Of a stretch of 64,000 nt of DNA, positions 46,624-58,944 are shown in pieces (the first letter of the stretch is position 1; every line of letters starts with the position of its first letter). The translations under genes and the position numbers were made by a program. The stretch covers positions 267,105,687 through 267,169,686 of the forward strand of contig NC_061510.1 in the NCBI RefSeq assembly GCF_022539505.1, given 5' to 3'. This DNA comes from Lolium rigidum. Its lineage: Eukaryota; Streptophyta; Magnoliopsida; Poales; Poaceae. The notes under the pieces are model-generated. The model was not told the origin of the DNA and ran no database searches. It saw nothing but the letters and a program-made list of their open reading frames with translations.

Positions 46624-47311
46624 GGGCATCTCCAGCGTCTAGCACCACCTCCAGTGGGGCGACGCAAAGTGACCGGGCCGTCCGCGGAGACGCAAACCTG
46701 GCCCAAATATGCGCCAGGTTTGCGTCTCTGCGGACGCTCGGCGGACGCGCAAAGTGTCTGCTTGCTTCTCCACCGGGCCCGCCTGGCAGCGAGACTGCAT
46801 CGAGGGCATCGCTTCGGCGGTCAGCGCTTCCGCGCCTGCGCCGTCATCAATAGCGCTGCTGCCTGTTCTGCACGCGCACTGGCGGGTGGCGGCTGGGCTT
46901 CCGCGCACGGCCGCCCTTAAAAGACCACCGGTAGCATTCCTCCTTCCCCCACACCTCCACTCGCACCACCACCGCCGTAGTGCCATGGGGAAGAAGAACG
47001 ACTTCGAGGCCTCCGGCAGCGGCTGCAAGAGGGTGCCGCTCGCCGTCACGCTGGGGAGGCTCATGCACGGCAAATGGATGTCGTGCGAGCGTTGGGCCGG
47101 CGTGCAACTGCCTGGCGGCTGGCGGCTCAGCTGCCGCCGGGTGCCCATCCCTCCCGTCCCTGCGCGCGAGCCTGATCGGAGCGCGGAGATCCGGCGAAGG
47201 AGGCGGTACCTGCCGCCGGACCTCCGCGACGATCCGGCGTACGCCATCGACTCCGACAGCTGGCGTACATATCTGTCGACCGAGACGGATAAGAGAAGAA
47301 GGGCGGGTGCT
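46624..47311 (+). mobile_element. Left end of a TIR DNA element (PIF/Harbinger-like), cut by a retrotransposon
   Basis: GGGCATCTCCAGCG at 46624 is preceded by TTA, a common PIF/Harbinger target trinucleotide. A hairpin (46679-46738) follows. The same terminal word and hairpin occur at 63012-63175. An open frame starts at 46985. The element is interrupted at 47312 by an Athila-like LTR. No DDE transposase is visible, so the superfamily assignment is tentative. Confidence 0.55.
46985..47311 (+). pseudogene. Unrecognised basic ORF interrupted by an LTR
   Basis: From the ATG at 46985 the frame encodes about 109 residues, MGKKNDFEASGSGCKRVPLA at the start and RSAEIRRRRRYLPPDLRDDP towards the middle, before LTR sequence begins at 47312. 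The frame then runs on into the LTR and stops at 47422. I recognise no domain. It could be the first exon of the same gene as the exon-like segments at 56864-57046 and 57608-57988, separated by inserted retroelements. That link is only positional. Confidence 0.4.
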
Positions 47312-48867
47312 TGTGACGGTAAAGCACACGTCCGTTGGGAACCCCAAGAGGAATGTATGATGAGTACAGCAGCGAGTTTTCCCTCAGTAAGAAACCAAGG
47401 TTATCGAACCAGTAGGAGATGAAGATCACGTGAAGGTCGTTGGTGAAGGAGTGTAGTGCGGCGCAACACCAGGGATTCCGATGCCAACGTGGAACCTGCA
47501 CAACACAATCAAACTACTTTGCCCCAACTTAACAAGTGAGGTTGTCAATCTCACCGGCTTGCTGAAAACAAAGGATTAAACGTATGGTGTGGAAAATGAT
47601 GTTTGCTTGCAGAAAACAAAAGAGAACAATGATTGCAGTAGGTTGTATTTCAGATGTAAAATAATGGACCGGGGTCCACAGTTCACTAGTGGTGTCTCTC
47701 CAATAAGATAAATAACATGTTGCATAACAATGCACATACATATCATGATGACTACTATGAGATTTACTTAGGGCATTACAAAAAAGAACATAGACCGCCA
47801 TCCAGCATGCATCTATGCCTAAAAAGTCCACCTTCGGGTTAGCATCCGCACCCCTTCCGATATTAAGTTGCAAACAACGAGACAATTGCATTAAGTACTG
47901 TGCGTAATGTAAACAATACAAATATCCTTAGACAAAGCATTGATGTTTTATCCCTAGTGGCAACAAGCACATCCACAACCTTAGAACTTTCTCGTCACTC
48001 GTCCCGCATTCAATGGAGGCATGAACCCACTATCTAGCATAAATACCCCCTCTTGGAGTTACAAGTATCAACTTGGCCAGAGCATCTACTCGCAACGGAG
48101 AGCATGCAAGATCATAAATAACATATATGATAGATCAATAATCAACTTGACATAGTATTCCATATTCATCGGATCCCAACAAACACAACATGTAGCATTA
48201 CAAATAGATGATCTTGATCATGATAGGCAGCTCAGAAGATCTAAACATGTTGGCACAATAGGAGAAGACAATCATCTAGCTACTGCTATGGACCCATAGT
48301 CCAAGGATGAACTACTCACGCATCAGTCCGGAGGCGGGAATGGTGATGTAGAGCCCTCCAGTGATGATTCCCCTCTCCGGCAGGGTGCCGGAGGAAATCT
48401 TCTGAACCCCTCGAGATGGGGTTGACGGCGGCGGCGTCTCTGAAACTTTTCTCGTATTTTAGCTCTCGGTACTAGGGTTTTCGGGGACGAAGGAATAAAT
48501 AGGCGAAGGGGCAGCGCGGGGGAGCCAGAGAATCCCCCCACATGTCGGCACGGCAGTGGGGCCCCCCCGCGCCGCCCTATGGTGTGGGCCCCCTGCTGGC
48601 CTTCCTCGACTCTTCTTTGGTCTTTTGGAATACTCCGTGGAAAATAGGGCCATGGGCTTTCGTTTCGTCCAATTCCGAGAATATTTGTAAACCAACTTTT
48701 CTGAAATCAAAAACAGCAGGAAACAGGAACTGGCACTGTGGCATCTTGTTAATAGGTTAGTCCCAGAAAATGCATAAAAACATTATAAAGTGTGAATAAA
48801 ACATGTAGGTAATATCATAAAACTAGCATGGAACATAAGAAATTATAGATACGTTGGAGACGTATCA
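47312..48867 (-). repeat. Athila-like LTR of element D
   Basis: A diverged relative of the element A LTR. In minus orientation it begins TGATACGTCTCCAACGTATC (48867) and ends at 47312 with a TG...CA-compatible edge. It differs from the A and C LTRs by many substitutions and small indels, so it is an older insertion or another subfamily. Confidence 0.85.
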
Positions 48868-50346
48868 AGCATCCCCAAGCTTAGTTCCTACTCGCCCTCG
48901 AGTAGATAAACGATAAAAAGAATAATTTCTGAAGTGACATGCTACCAACATAATCTTGATCAATACTATTGTAAAGCATATGAGATGAATGAAGTGACTC
49001 AAAGCAATGGTCTATAGTTTGCTAACAAAAAGATAATGACTAAACAATCTGAATCATATAGCAAAAACTTTTCATGAATAGTACTTTCAAGACAAGCATC
49101 AAAAAGTCTTGCATAAGAGTTAACTCATAAAGCAATAGATTCTTAATAAAAGGCTTTGAAGCAACACAAAGGAAGATTTAAGTTTCAGCAATTGCTTTCA
49201 ACTTTCAACATGTATATCTCATGGATAATTGTCAACATAAAGTAATGTGATGAGTGCAATAAGCAAGCATGTAAGAATCAATGCACACAGTTGACACAAG
49301 TGTTTGCTTCTAAGATAGCAAGAAGTAGGTAAACTGACTCAACATAAGGTAAAAGAAAGGCCCTTCGCAGAGGGAAGCAGGGATTAAATCATGTGCTAGA
49401 GCTTTTCAAGTTTTGAAATCATAAAGAGAGCATAAAAATAAAGTTTTGAGAAGTGTTTGTTGTTGTCAACGAATGGTAGTGGGCACTCTAACCCCCTTGT
49501 CAAACAGACTTTCAAAGAGCGGCTCCCATGAAGGACGTTATCTCTACCAACAAGGTAGATCATCCCTCTTCTCTTTTGTTTACACATGTATTTTAGTTTT
49601 ATTTATAAATGACACTCCTCCCAACCTTTTGCTTTCACAAACCATGGCTAACCGAATCCTCGGGTGCCTTCCAACATTGCACATACCATGGAGGAGTGTC
49701 TATTGCAAAATTAAGTTGCTTACTGATAAATCAGGGCAAAACATGTGAAGAGAATTATTAATGAAAGTTAATTAATTGGGGCTGGGCACCCCGTTGCCAG
49801 CTCTTTTTGCAAAATTATTGGATAAGCGGATGTATATGTCACTAGTCCATTGGTAAAGTCTGCCCAACAAGATTGAAAGATAAAACACCACATACTTCCT
49901 CATGAGCTATAAAGCATTGACACAAATAAGGAGTAATAAAGTTTTGAATTGTTTAAAGGTAGCACATGAAGTATTTACTTAGAATGGCATAAAAATACCG
50001 CATAGTAGGTAGTTATGGTGGACACAAATGGCATAGGTTTTGGCTCAAGGTTTTGGATGCACGAGAAGCATTCCCTCTCGGTACAAGGCTTTGGCTAGCA
50101 AGGTTGTTTGAAGCAAACACAAGTATATACCGGTACAGCAAAACTTACATAACAACATATTGCAAGCATTATAAGACTCTACACTGTCTTCCTTGTTGCT
50201 CAAACACTTTTACCAGAAAATATCTAAACCTTAGAGAGACCAATCATGCAAACCAAATTTCAACAAGCTTACGGTAGTTCTCCACTAATAGGTTTAAACT
50301 ACATGATGCAAGAGCTTAAACATGATCTACTTGAGAGCTAAAAACA
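48868..50346 (-). repeat. Element D: Athila-like 3' internal region up to an assembly gap
   Basis: It begins with the AAGCTTGG purine-tract region next to the LTR and follows the 3' internal region of element A. A different stretch at about 49440-49810 has no counterpart in A. It is cut at 50347 by Ns, and its gag and 5' LTR are not seen. Confidence 0.8.
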
Positions 50347-50446
50347 NNNNNNNNNNNNNNNNNNNNNNNNNNNNNNNNNNNNNNNNNNNNNNNNNNNNNN
50401 NNNNNNNNNNNNNNNNNNNNNNNNNNNNNNNNNNNNNNNNNNNNNN
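50347..50446. other. Assembly gap of 100 N
   Basis: A second 100-N placeholder. On its left the repeat runs in minus orientation (element D), on its right in plus orientation (element C). The gap therefore hides an orientation switch. Confidence 0.99.
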
Positions 50447-53400
50447 AAAAATTAGTTGCTAGTTTTACTTTATTTGCTATCTTGTTTGCTATATCGAAAA
50501 CACAAAAAAATTAGTTTACTTGCATTTACTTTATCTAGTTTGCTTTATTTACTATTGCTAAAATGGCCAACGCTGAAAATACTAAGTTGTGTGACTTCAC
50601 AACCACAAATAATAATGATTTCTTATGCACACCTATTGCTCCACCTCGCTACTACAAGCAGAATTCTTTGAAATTAAACCTCGCTTTATCGAATCTTGTC
50701 ATGAACAATCAATTTTCTCGGAATTAGTTCCGATGATGTCTGCTGCCCATCTTAATAATTTTGTTGAACTATGTGAAATGCAAAAATATAAAGATGTAGA
50801 TGGTGATATTATTAAACTAAAATTGTTTCCTTTCTCATTAAGAGGAAGAGCTAAAGATTGGTTGCTATCTCCGCCTAAGAATAGTATTGATTCATGGACT
50901 AAATGCAAGGATGCTTTTATTGGTAGATATTATCCCCCTGCTAAAATTATATCTTTGAGGAGTAGCATAATGAATTTTAAACAATTAGATACTGAACATG
51001 TTGCTCAAGCTTGGGAAAGAATGAAATCTCTCGGTTAAAAATTGCCCAACCCATGGACTCGACTACTTGGATGATCATCCAAACCTTCTATGCAGGACTA
51101 AATTTTTCTTCGCGGAATTTATTGGATTCAGCTGCTGGAGGTACCTTTATGTCCATCACATTGGGGGCGGCTACAAAACTTCTTGATGATATGATGATAA
51201 ATTACTCTGAATGGCACACGGAAAGAGCCCCACAAGGTAAGAAGGTAAATTCTGTTGAAGAATCCTCTTCCTTGAATGATAAGGTTGATGCTATTATGTC
51301 TATGCTTGTGAATGATAGGACTAATATTGATCCTAATAATGTTCCGTTAGCTTCATTAGTTGCTCAAAATTCTAGGCCATACCCCGCTAATGGTAATACT
51401 TATGGTAGATATGAGGGAAGGATGCTAGATATTGAAAGATCCACTAAAAATTTTATGCAATCGCAATATGAGCAAAATCAATTGTTTACTAAAACTATGA
51501 ATGAACAATCTACCTTGTTGAAAAATATAGGAAATCAACTTGAAAATTTGAATAGGGAAATTTCTGGTCCGCAAACTAAAATTTCAAATGCCGAAAACCC
51601 GAATCTCATACATGTCTGCCTCACAATCCTCTTTAATTAATAAAATGGCTGCTAAACCTGATGATATTGATAATAAAATTGTTACTACAGCAAATGCCAT
51701 TCAAGTTAGAATTAATGAGAATATAAGATTAATGGCTGAACTGCGTGCTAGGTGGGATAGAGAAGAAAATGAAAAACTAGCTAAAGAGAAGAATATAGCT
51801 AAAGTTTGGACTATTACCACCACTAGTAATGCTAATGCTACACATGTTGCTGCACCTCCTACTCATACTAATAAAAGAATTGGTGTTAGCAATGATTCCA
51901 CTTCTAATGCAAAGCGCGAAAAACTGCCTGAAACTGCTAAAACTGCTGAAACTGCCTGCGATAAAGCCGCTGAAATTTTTTCCAACATTGGGGATGATGA
52001 TCCCATTGCTTTAGATTATAATGGTTTGAATTTTGATGATTGCCACATCTCTGAAGTTATAAAGTTCTTGCAAAAACTTGCTAAAAGTCCTAATGCTAGT
52101 GCTATAAATTTGGCTTTCACGCATCATATTACAAATGCTCTCATAAAAGCTAGAGAAGAGAAACTAGAGCGCGAAGCCTCTATTCCTAAAAAGCTAGAAG
52201 ATGGTTGGGAGCCCATCATTAAGATGAAGGTTAAAGATTTTGATTGTAATGCTTTATGTGATCTTGGTGCAAGTATTTCGTTATGCCGAAGAAAATTTAT
52301 AATATGCTTGACTTGCCACCGCTGAAAAATTGTTATTTGGATGTTAATCTTGCTGATCATTCTACAAAGAAACCTTTGGGTAAAGTTGATAATGTTCGCA
52401 TTACCGTTAACAATAATCTTGTTCCCGTTGATTTTGTTGTCTTGGATATTGAATGCAATGCATCTTGTCCAATTATATTGGGAAGACCTTTTCTTCGAAC
52501 TCGTTGGTGCTATTATTGATATGAGGGAAGGAAATATAAAATATCAATTTCCTCTCAAGAAAGGTATGGAACACTTCCCTAGAAAGAGAATGAAGGTACC
52601 TTATGATTCTATCATTAGAACAAATTATGATGTTGATGCTTCATCTCTCGATGTTACTTGATACACACTTTCTGCGCCTAGCTGAAAGGCGTTAAAGAAA
52701 AGCGCTTATGGGAGACAACCCATGTTTTTACCTACAGTACTTTGTTTTTATTTTGTGTCTTGGAAGTTGTTTACTACTGTAGCAACCTCTCCTTATCTTA
52801 GTTTTGAGTTTTGTTGTGCCAAGTTAAGCCGTTGATAGAAAAGTAAGTACTAGATTTGGATTACTGCGCAGTTCCAGATTTCTTTGCTGTCACGAATCTG
52901 AGCCCACTGCCCTGCAGGAAGCTCAGAAAATTATGCCAATTTACGTGCATGATCCTCAGATATGTACGCAACTTTCATTCAATTTGAGCATTTTCATTTG
53001 AGCAAGTCTGGTGCCATTTTAAAATTCGTCAATACGAACTGTTCTGTTTTGACAGATTCTGCCTTTTATTTCGCATTGCCTCTTTCGCTATGTTGGATGA
53101 ATTTCTTTGATCCACTAATGTCCAGTAGCATTATGCAATGTCCAGAAGTGTTAAGAATGAGTGTGTCACCTCTGAATATGTCAATTTATATTGTGCACTA
53201 ACCCTCTAATGAGTTGTTTCGAGTTTGGTGTGGAGGAAGTTTTCAAGGATCAAGAGAGGAGTATGATGCAACATGATCAAGGAGAGTGAAAGCTCTAAGC
53301 TTGGGGATGCACCCGGTGGTTCACCCCTGCATATATCAAGAAGACTCAAGCGTCTAAGCTTGGGGATGCCCAAGGCATCCCCTTCTTCATCAACAAATTA

Positions 53401-55264
53401 TCAGGTTCCTCCCCTGAAACTACATTTTTATTCGGCCACATCTTATGTGCTTTTTCTTGGAGCGTCGTTTTGTTTTTGTTTTTGTTTTGTTTGAATAAAA
53501 TGGATCCTAGCATTCACTTTATGGGAGAGATACACACTCCGCTGTAGCATATGGACAAATATGTCCTTGGTTTCTACTCATAGTATTCATGGCGAAGTTT
53601 CTCCTTCGTTAAATTGTTATATGGTTGGAATTGGAAAATGATACATGTAGTAATTGCTATAAATGTTTTGGGTAATGTGATACTTGGCAATTGTTGTGCT
53701 CATGTTTAAGCTCTTGCATCATATGCTTTGCACCCATTAATGAAGAAATACATAGAGCATGCTAAAATTTGGTTTGCATATTTGGTTTCTCTAAGGTCTA
53801 GATAATTTCTAGTTTTGAGTTTGAACAACAAGGAAGACGGTATAGAGTATTATAATGCTTTCAATATGTCTTTTATGTGAGTTTTGCTGTACTAGTTCAT
53901 CCTTGTGTTTGCCTCAAATAACCTTGCTAGCCTAAACCTTGTATCGAGAGGGAATACTTCTCATGCATCCAAAATACTTGAGCCAACCACTATGCCATTT
54001 GTGTCCACCATACCTACCTACTACATGGTATTTTCCAGCCATTCCAAAGTAAATTGCTTGAGTGCTACCTTTAAAATTCCATCATTCACCTTTGCAATAT
54101 ATAGCTCATGGGACAAATAGCTTAAAAACTATTGTGGTATTGAATATGTAATTATGCACTTTATCTCTTATTAAGTTGCTTGTTGTGCGATAACCATGTT
54201 TATCGGGGAACGCCATCAACTCATTGTTGAATTCCATGTGAGTTGCTATGCATGTTCGTCTTGTCCGAAGTAAGGGCGATCTACACCGAGTTGAATGGTT
54301 TGAGCATGCATATTGTGAGAGAAGAACATTGGGCCGCTAACTAAAGCCATGTTCCATGGTGGAAGTTTCAGTTTTGGACAAACATCCTCAAATCTCTAAT
54401 GAGAAAAGAATTAATTGTTGTTGAATGCTTAAAGCATTAAAAGAGGAGTCCATTATCTGTTGTCTATGTTGTCCCGGTATGGATGTCTAAGTTGAAAATA
54501 ATCAAAAGCGAGAAATCCAAATGCGAGCTTTCTCCTTAGACCTTTGTACAGGCGGCATAGAGGTACCCCTTTGTGATACTTGGTTAAAGCATATGTATTG
54601 CGGTGATAATCCAGGTAGTCCAAGCTAATTAGGACAAGGTGCGAGCACTATTAGTACACTATGCATGAGGCTTGCAACTTATAAGATATAATTTACATGA
54701 TGCATATGCTTTATTACTACCGTTGACAAAATTGTTTCATGTTTTCAAAATCAAAGCTCTAGCACAAATATAGCAATCGATGCTTTTCCTCTATGAGGAC
54801 CATTCTTTTACTTTTATGTTGAGTCAGCTTCACCTATTTCTCTCCACCTCAAGAAGCAAACACTTGTGTGAACTGTGCATTGATTCTTACATACTTGCTT
54901 ATTGCACTTATTATATTACTCTATGTTGACAATATCCATGAGATATACATGTTACAAGTTGAAAGCAACCGCTGAAACTTAATCTTCTTTTGTGTTGCTT
55001 CAATACCTTTACTTCGAATTATTGCTTTATGAGTTAACTCTTATGCAAGACTTATTGATGCTTGTCTTGAAGTGCTATTCATGAAAAGTCTTTGCTTTAT
55101 GATTCACTTGTTTACTCATGTCATACACATTGTTTCGATCGCTGCATTCTCTACATATGCTTTACAAATAGTATGATCAAGTTTATGATGGCATGTCACT
55201 CCAGTAAATTATCTTTGTTATCGTTTTACCTCGCCGGGACGAGCAGAACTAAGCTTGGGGATGC
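50447..55264 (+). mobile_element. Element C: Athila-like internal region in plus orientation
   Basis: The region holds gag-protease (50563-52661) and the non-coding 3' region (52662-55264), ending with AAGCTTGGGGATGC before the LTR. It matches the inverse of 17881-22740 closely over most of its length, so A and C form a large inverted repeat about 27 kb apart. The 5' LTR and primer site are in the gap. Pol is absent. Confidence 0.85.
50563..52661 (+). pseudogene. Gag-protease remnant of Athila-like element C
   Basis: The frame opens with MANAENTKLC at 50563, shifts near 50650, and continues to about 51038 with FKQLDTEHVAQAWERMKSL. It shifts again to 51050-51640 (LDSAAGGTFMSITLGAATK), then 51588-52325, and ends in 52283-52661 with the protease blocks MPKKIYNMLDLPP and ILGRPFLRT. 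The frame changes make it inactive. Between about 51367 and 51672 the central module reads ARPYPANGNTYGRYEGRML-like and is unrelated to the module of element A at 21487-21810, while both flanks are almost identical. The protease D-x-GA motif is readable just before a frameshift. Confidence 0.85.
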
Positions 55265-56862
55265 TGATACGTCTCCAACGTATCGATAATTTCTTGTGTT
55301 CCATGCCACATTATTGATGTTATCTACATGTTTTATGCACACTTTATGTCATATTCGTGCATTTTCTCGGAACTAACCTATTAACAAGATGCCGAAGTGC
55401 CGATTCGTTGTCTTCGCTGTTTTTGGTTTCGAAATCCTAGTAAAGAAATATTCTCGGAATTGGACGAAATAAAAGCCCAGAGGCCTATTTTCTCACGAAG
55501 CTTCCGAAGTCCGAAGGAGAGACGAAGAGGGGCCACAGGGGCGCCAAACCCTAGGGCGGCGCGGCCCCCCTTGGCCGCGCCGGCCCGTGGTGTGGGCCCC
55601 CGTGCCGCCTCTTGACTTGCCCTTCCGCCTACAAATAGCCTCCGTGACGAAACCCCCCGCACCGAGAGCCACGATACGGAAAACATTACCGAGACGCCGT
55701 CGCCGCCGATCCCATCTCGGGGATCCTCGGAGATCGCCTCCGGCACCTCGCCGGAGAGGGGAATCATCTCCCGGAGGACTCTACACCGCCATGGTCGCCT
55801 CCGGAGTGATGAGTGAGTAGTCTACCCCTGGACTATGGGTCCATAGCAGTAGCTAGATGGTTGTCTTCTCCCCATTGTGCTATCATTGTCGGATCTTGTG
55901 AGCTGCCTATCATGATCAAGATCATCTATATGTAATTCTATATGTTGCGTTTGTTGGGATCCGATGAATAGAGAATACTTGTTATGTTGATTATCAAAGT
56001 TATGCTTATGTGTTGTTTATGATCTTGCATGCTCTCCGTTATTAGTAGATGCTCTGGCCAAGTAGATGCTTTTAACTCCAAGAGGGAGTACTTATGCTCG
56101 ATAGTGGGTTCATGCCCGCATTGACACCCGGGACGAGTGACGAGAAAGTTCTAAGGTTGTGTTGTGCCGTTGCCACTAGGGATAAAACATTGATGCTATG
56201 TCTAAGGATGTAGTTGTTGATTACATTACGCACCATACTTAATGCAATTGTCCGTTGCTTTGCAACTTAATACCGGAGGGGTTCGGATGATAACCCGAAG
56301 GTGGACTTTTTAGGCATAGATGCAGCTTGGATGGCGGTCTATGTACTTTGTCGTAATGCCCAATTAAATCTCACTATACTCATCATGATATGTATGTGCA
56401 TGGTCATGCTCTCTTTATTTGTCAATTGCCCAACCGTAATTTGTTCACCCAACATGCTGTTCGTCTTATGGGAGAGACACCTCTAGTGAACTGTGGACCC
56501 CGGTCCAATTCTCTTTACCGAAATACAATCTACTCGCAATACTTGTTTCTACTGTTTTCTCTCGCAAACAATCATCTTCCACACAATACGGTTAATCCTT
56601 TGTTACAGCAAGCCGGTGAGATTGACAACCTCACCGTTTCGTTGGGGCAAAGTAGTTTGGTTGTGTTGTGCGAGTTCCACGTTGGCGCCGGAATCTCCGG
56701 TGTTGCGCCGCACTACATCCCGCCGCCATCAACCTTCAACGTGCTTCTTGGCTCCTCCTGGTTCGATAAACCTTGGTTTCTTTCTGAGGGAAAACTTGCT
56801 GCTGTGCGCATCATACCTTCCTCTTGGGGTTGCCCAACGAACGTGTGAAATACACGCCATCA
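55265..56862 (+). repeat. 3' LTR of element C
   Basis: It begins TGATACGTCTCCAACGTATC and ends ACACGCCATCA, and closely matches the element A LTR. Scattered changes at CTG and CAG words (for example near 55367, 55410, 56537 and 56568) distinguish it. The base run after its end (CGCCT) does not match the bases before 47312, so the D and C LTRs are not two ends of one insertion. Confidence 0.9.
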
Positions 56863-56863
56863 C

Positions 56864-57046
56864 GCCTCCATCTTCGGCCCCGTCCCCTCGACGGACGACG
56901 ACGCCGCCGCCGCCGTCGCCGGTGCATCGGAGGCTGCTGCCGCCGGTGGCAGTCAGATCCCGGCGGGATGGGACCCCTACGACCCCGTGCCGTACGTCCC
57001 GCCCCCGAACCCCTACGACACCTCCCTGGAGGACCCATGGAACGAG
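56864..57046 (+). CDS. Exon-like segment, alanine- and proline-rich, of an unrecognised protein
   Basis: Immediately after the LTR of element C a frame of 61 codons runs without stops from 56864 to a GAG-GTAACTA splice-donor-like site at 57046/57047. It encodes an acidic and alanine-rich stretch, then PAGWDPYDPVPYVPPPNPYD and LEDPWNE. The composition and the donor suggest a real exon that the LTR interrupted on its 5' side. I recognise no domain. It may belong with 46985-47311 and 57608-57988. Confidence 0.4.
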
Positions 57047-57607
57047 GTAACTACGGTTTGCTTCCTTTTTTGTTCCCCATTCCCTTTTGAACCCTATTTT
57101 TGCTGGTGTAGATGGATCTGTAGATGGATGAGAGTATTGGGCTAATATTTGCGCCGATTTTATTCCATTTTGTTTTGATCACTTCTTGATTTCGTTTAAG
57201 ATTTGGGGTTCGGCTGTTCGGTTAATTTATGCAAGTAATATTTGATCTCAATCAGTTAATTTATGCAAGTAATCATGGGATCTCAATCAGTTATTTTATG
57301 CACTAATCAAAAGATATCAACCGTTTAATTTTGCAAATAATCACGAATGTGTTCAAGTTCAGATCTAGTTCGGATCTAGAATCCGTTTCTTTGCCTATGA
57401 TGAATGGTTGGGCACAAATTTTTACGAGGAGGGTTCAGCGAACCATTGCTGTGTACAAATCTGTTGTGCATGAGCTTTAGTTCGCTTACACCTTCCCCGT
57501 AGATATATAATCATGTTCACTCTAACCGGGGCTGACTCGTTTTTCTTAACTTTGTTATCATGTACGTTAGTCATCGTTGCAACTCATTCACTAGTTTCTC
57601 GTTTGAT
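57047..57607. other. Possible intron
   Basis: This AT-rich stretch lies between a plausible donor at 57047 and the next coding-like segment. It contains an imperfect repeat of AATCAGTTAATTTATGCAAG-type words around 57250-57310. Several AG dinucleotides before 57608 could be the acceptor, and I cannot choose between them. Confidence 0.4.
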
Positions 57608-57988
57608 ATGGATCGGATGTCCGGCAGCGACGTCGGCAGCGACGAAGAGGAGGAGGACGTCAAGACTCGCCAGGTGCCGCGGAGGCTGCAGGTCGGCCGA
57701 CACATCTCCTACTTCGCCAAGGAGGTGTACAGGTGCCCTTCGCACCAGGAGACTCGGCGCCACGGACTTCAACCGCCTCGTCACGCATGCTGAGAACATC
57801 AGCAACACCTTCCCCAAGGTCGGCACGACGGTGAACGTCCACTCCTTCCGCGCCAAGCACGGGCGCTCGGCATGCACCTCTGCAGCCTGCGGCGGGTGGA
57901 GATCTCCGCCGGGCGCATGCCTCCGCTCAAGCCCAAGGCTCCCAAGGGGAGCAAGAGCAACAAGTGGAGGGAGAGCCGGATGGGGTAG
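57608..57988 (+). pseudogene. Possible XS-type zinc-finger protein remnant
   Basis: From the ATG at 57608 the frame gives MDRMSGSDVGSDEEEEDVK and then RHISYFAKEVYRCP. The continuing sense is found in another frame, with GATDFNRLVTHAENISNTF and VHSFRAKH, and in a third, with MHLCSLRRVEISAGRMPPLK, ending at the stop 57986-57988. So there are two small frame changes, near 57735-57750 and 57860-57872. The order of cysteines, the DF..L..HA block and the KH.AL-like block resemble the XS zinc-finger domain found with SGS3-type RNA-silencing proteins. The match is from memory of the motif pattern and is not secure. Without these frame changes it would be a short acidic-then-basic protein. Confidence 0.35.
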
Positions 57989-58944
57989 GCGGAGTCCTCG
58001 GACGTGTGCTGCTGCCGCCGCCGCCTCCTAGTTTGTTGTTGGGATCCCTTTGTTGTTAGCTAGGGATCCCTTGTTGTTATGTTAGTATGATGGTGCTATG
58101 AAGAACTCCGTTACTATGTTGGCTGCCGTGTATGCAGCCTATTATCTATCCATATTATCTAGGAATTATCTATCACTAGTCTACTATATTTTGTTGGCCG
58201 TACTTAGTTTTCTTGATTTACTATGACCGTGAATTTATCGTACATTATCCCGGAGATTTGCTTCTAGATTTAACTACATACATATGGACCGGAGGGAGTA
58301 CTAGATTTGCTGCCATATTGGGCAAACAACGAGGGCCAAAAGGCACAAATAATTGAAGAAAGTCAGAAATGCAAGCTTCTCTAGATTTTATACTAATTTG
58401 GTGAAAAGGACGAGAGAAAGAGGGGAAAAAGGTGCACTTAATAATGCCAATTTGGGGCCGAGAGAGACAGAACCCAGCTCCCGCTCACGTGCAACCAAAC
58501 GCTTCCGTCCCGTCCCACGCGGTCCCTTTCTACCAGCCCCACGCGACGCGGGCCCACACGACTCGGCCCCACAAGACGCGGCCCCACACGTGACAGAACG
58601 TCAACTAAACGGGAATCCTGCCGTCTGAGCTGCTTCTGCGGGTTTCAAACAAGGGCTTGGGGAAAACTGAGGAAAATCTAAGGAGCTGGGGAAAACTGAG
58701 TACAACTAAGGACCTGAGGGCACGAAAATAGAAATCCCTAAATTTTTCTAGTAGTATGTGTTATGATACGGTATCTACCTATGATATCCTCTTTCTCATG
58801 CTTAATTGCACTGCTACATTAGCATTTTGCATGCATGAAATGCATCATACTACCTATGATACTTTTATTGTGGGTGGTCTAAACATACGAGTAAAACTTA
58901 GTAGTTAAAAGCTTGGTGTTAAACTCCTCCCAGGTTTTAATTGA
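57989..58944. other. Spacer with a GC-rich G-box-containing patch
   Basis: No gene is recognised. Between 58450 and 58620 a GC-rich patch contains two CACGTG G-boxes (about 58476 and 58585) in otherwise AT-rich DNA. Near 58290 GGAGGGAGTA resembles a single Stowaway end without a matched partner. Confidence 0.4.

Noticed and set aside
47312..56862. Treating D and C as the two LTRs of one retrotransposon
   Set aside because: Their orientations are opposite, their divergence is high and the flanking 5-mers do not match.
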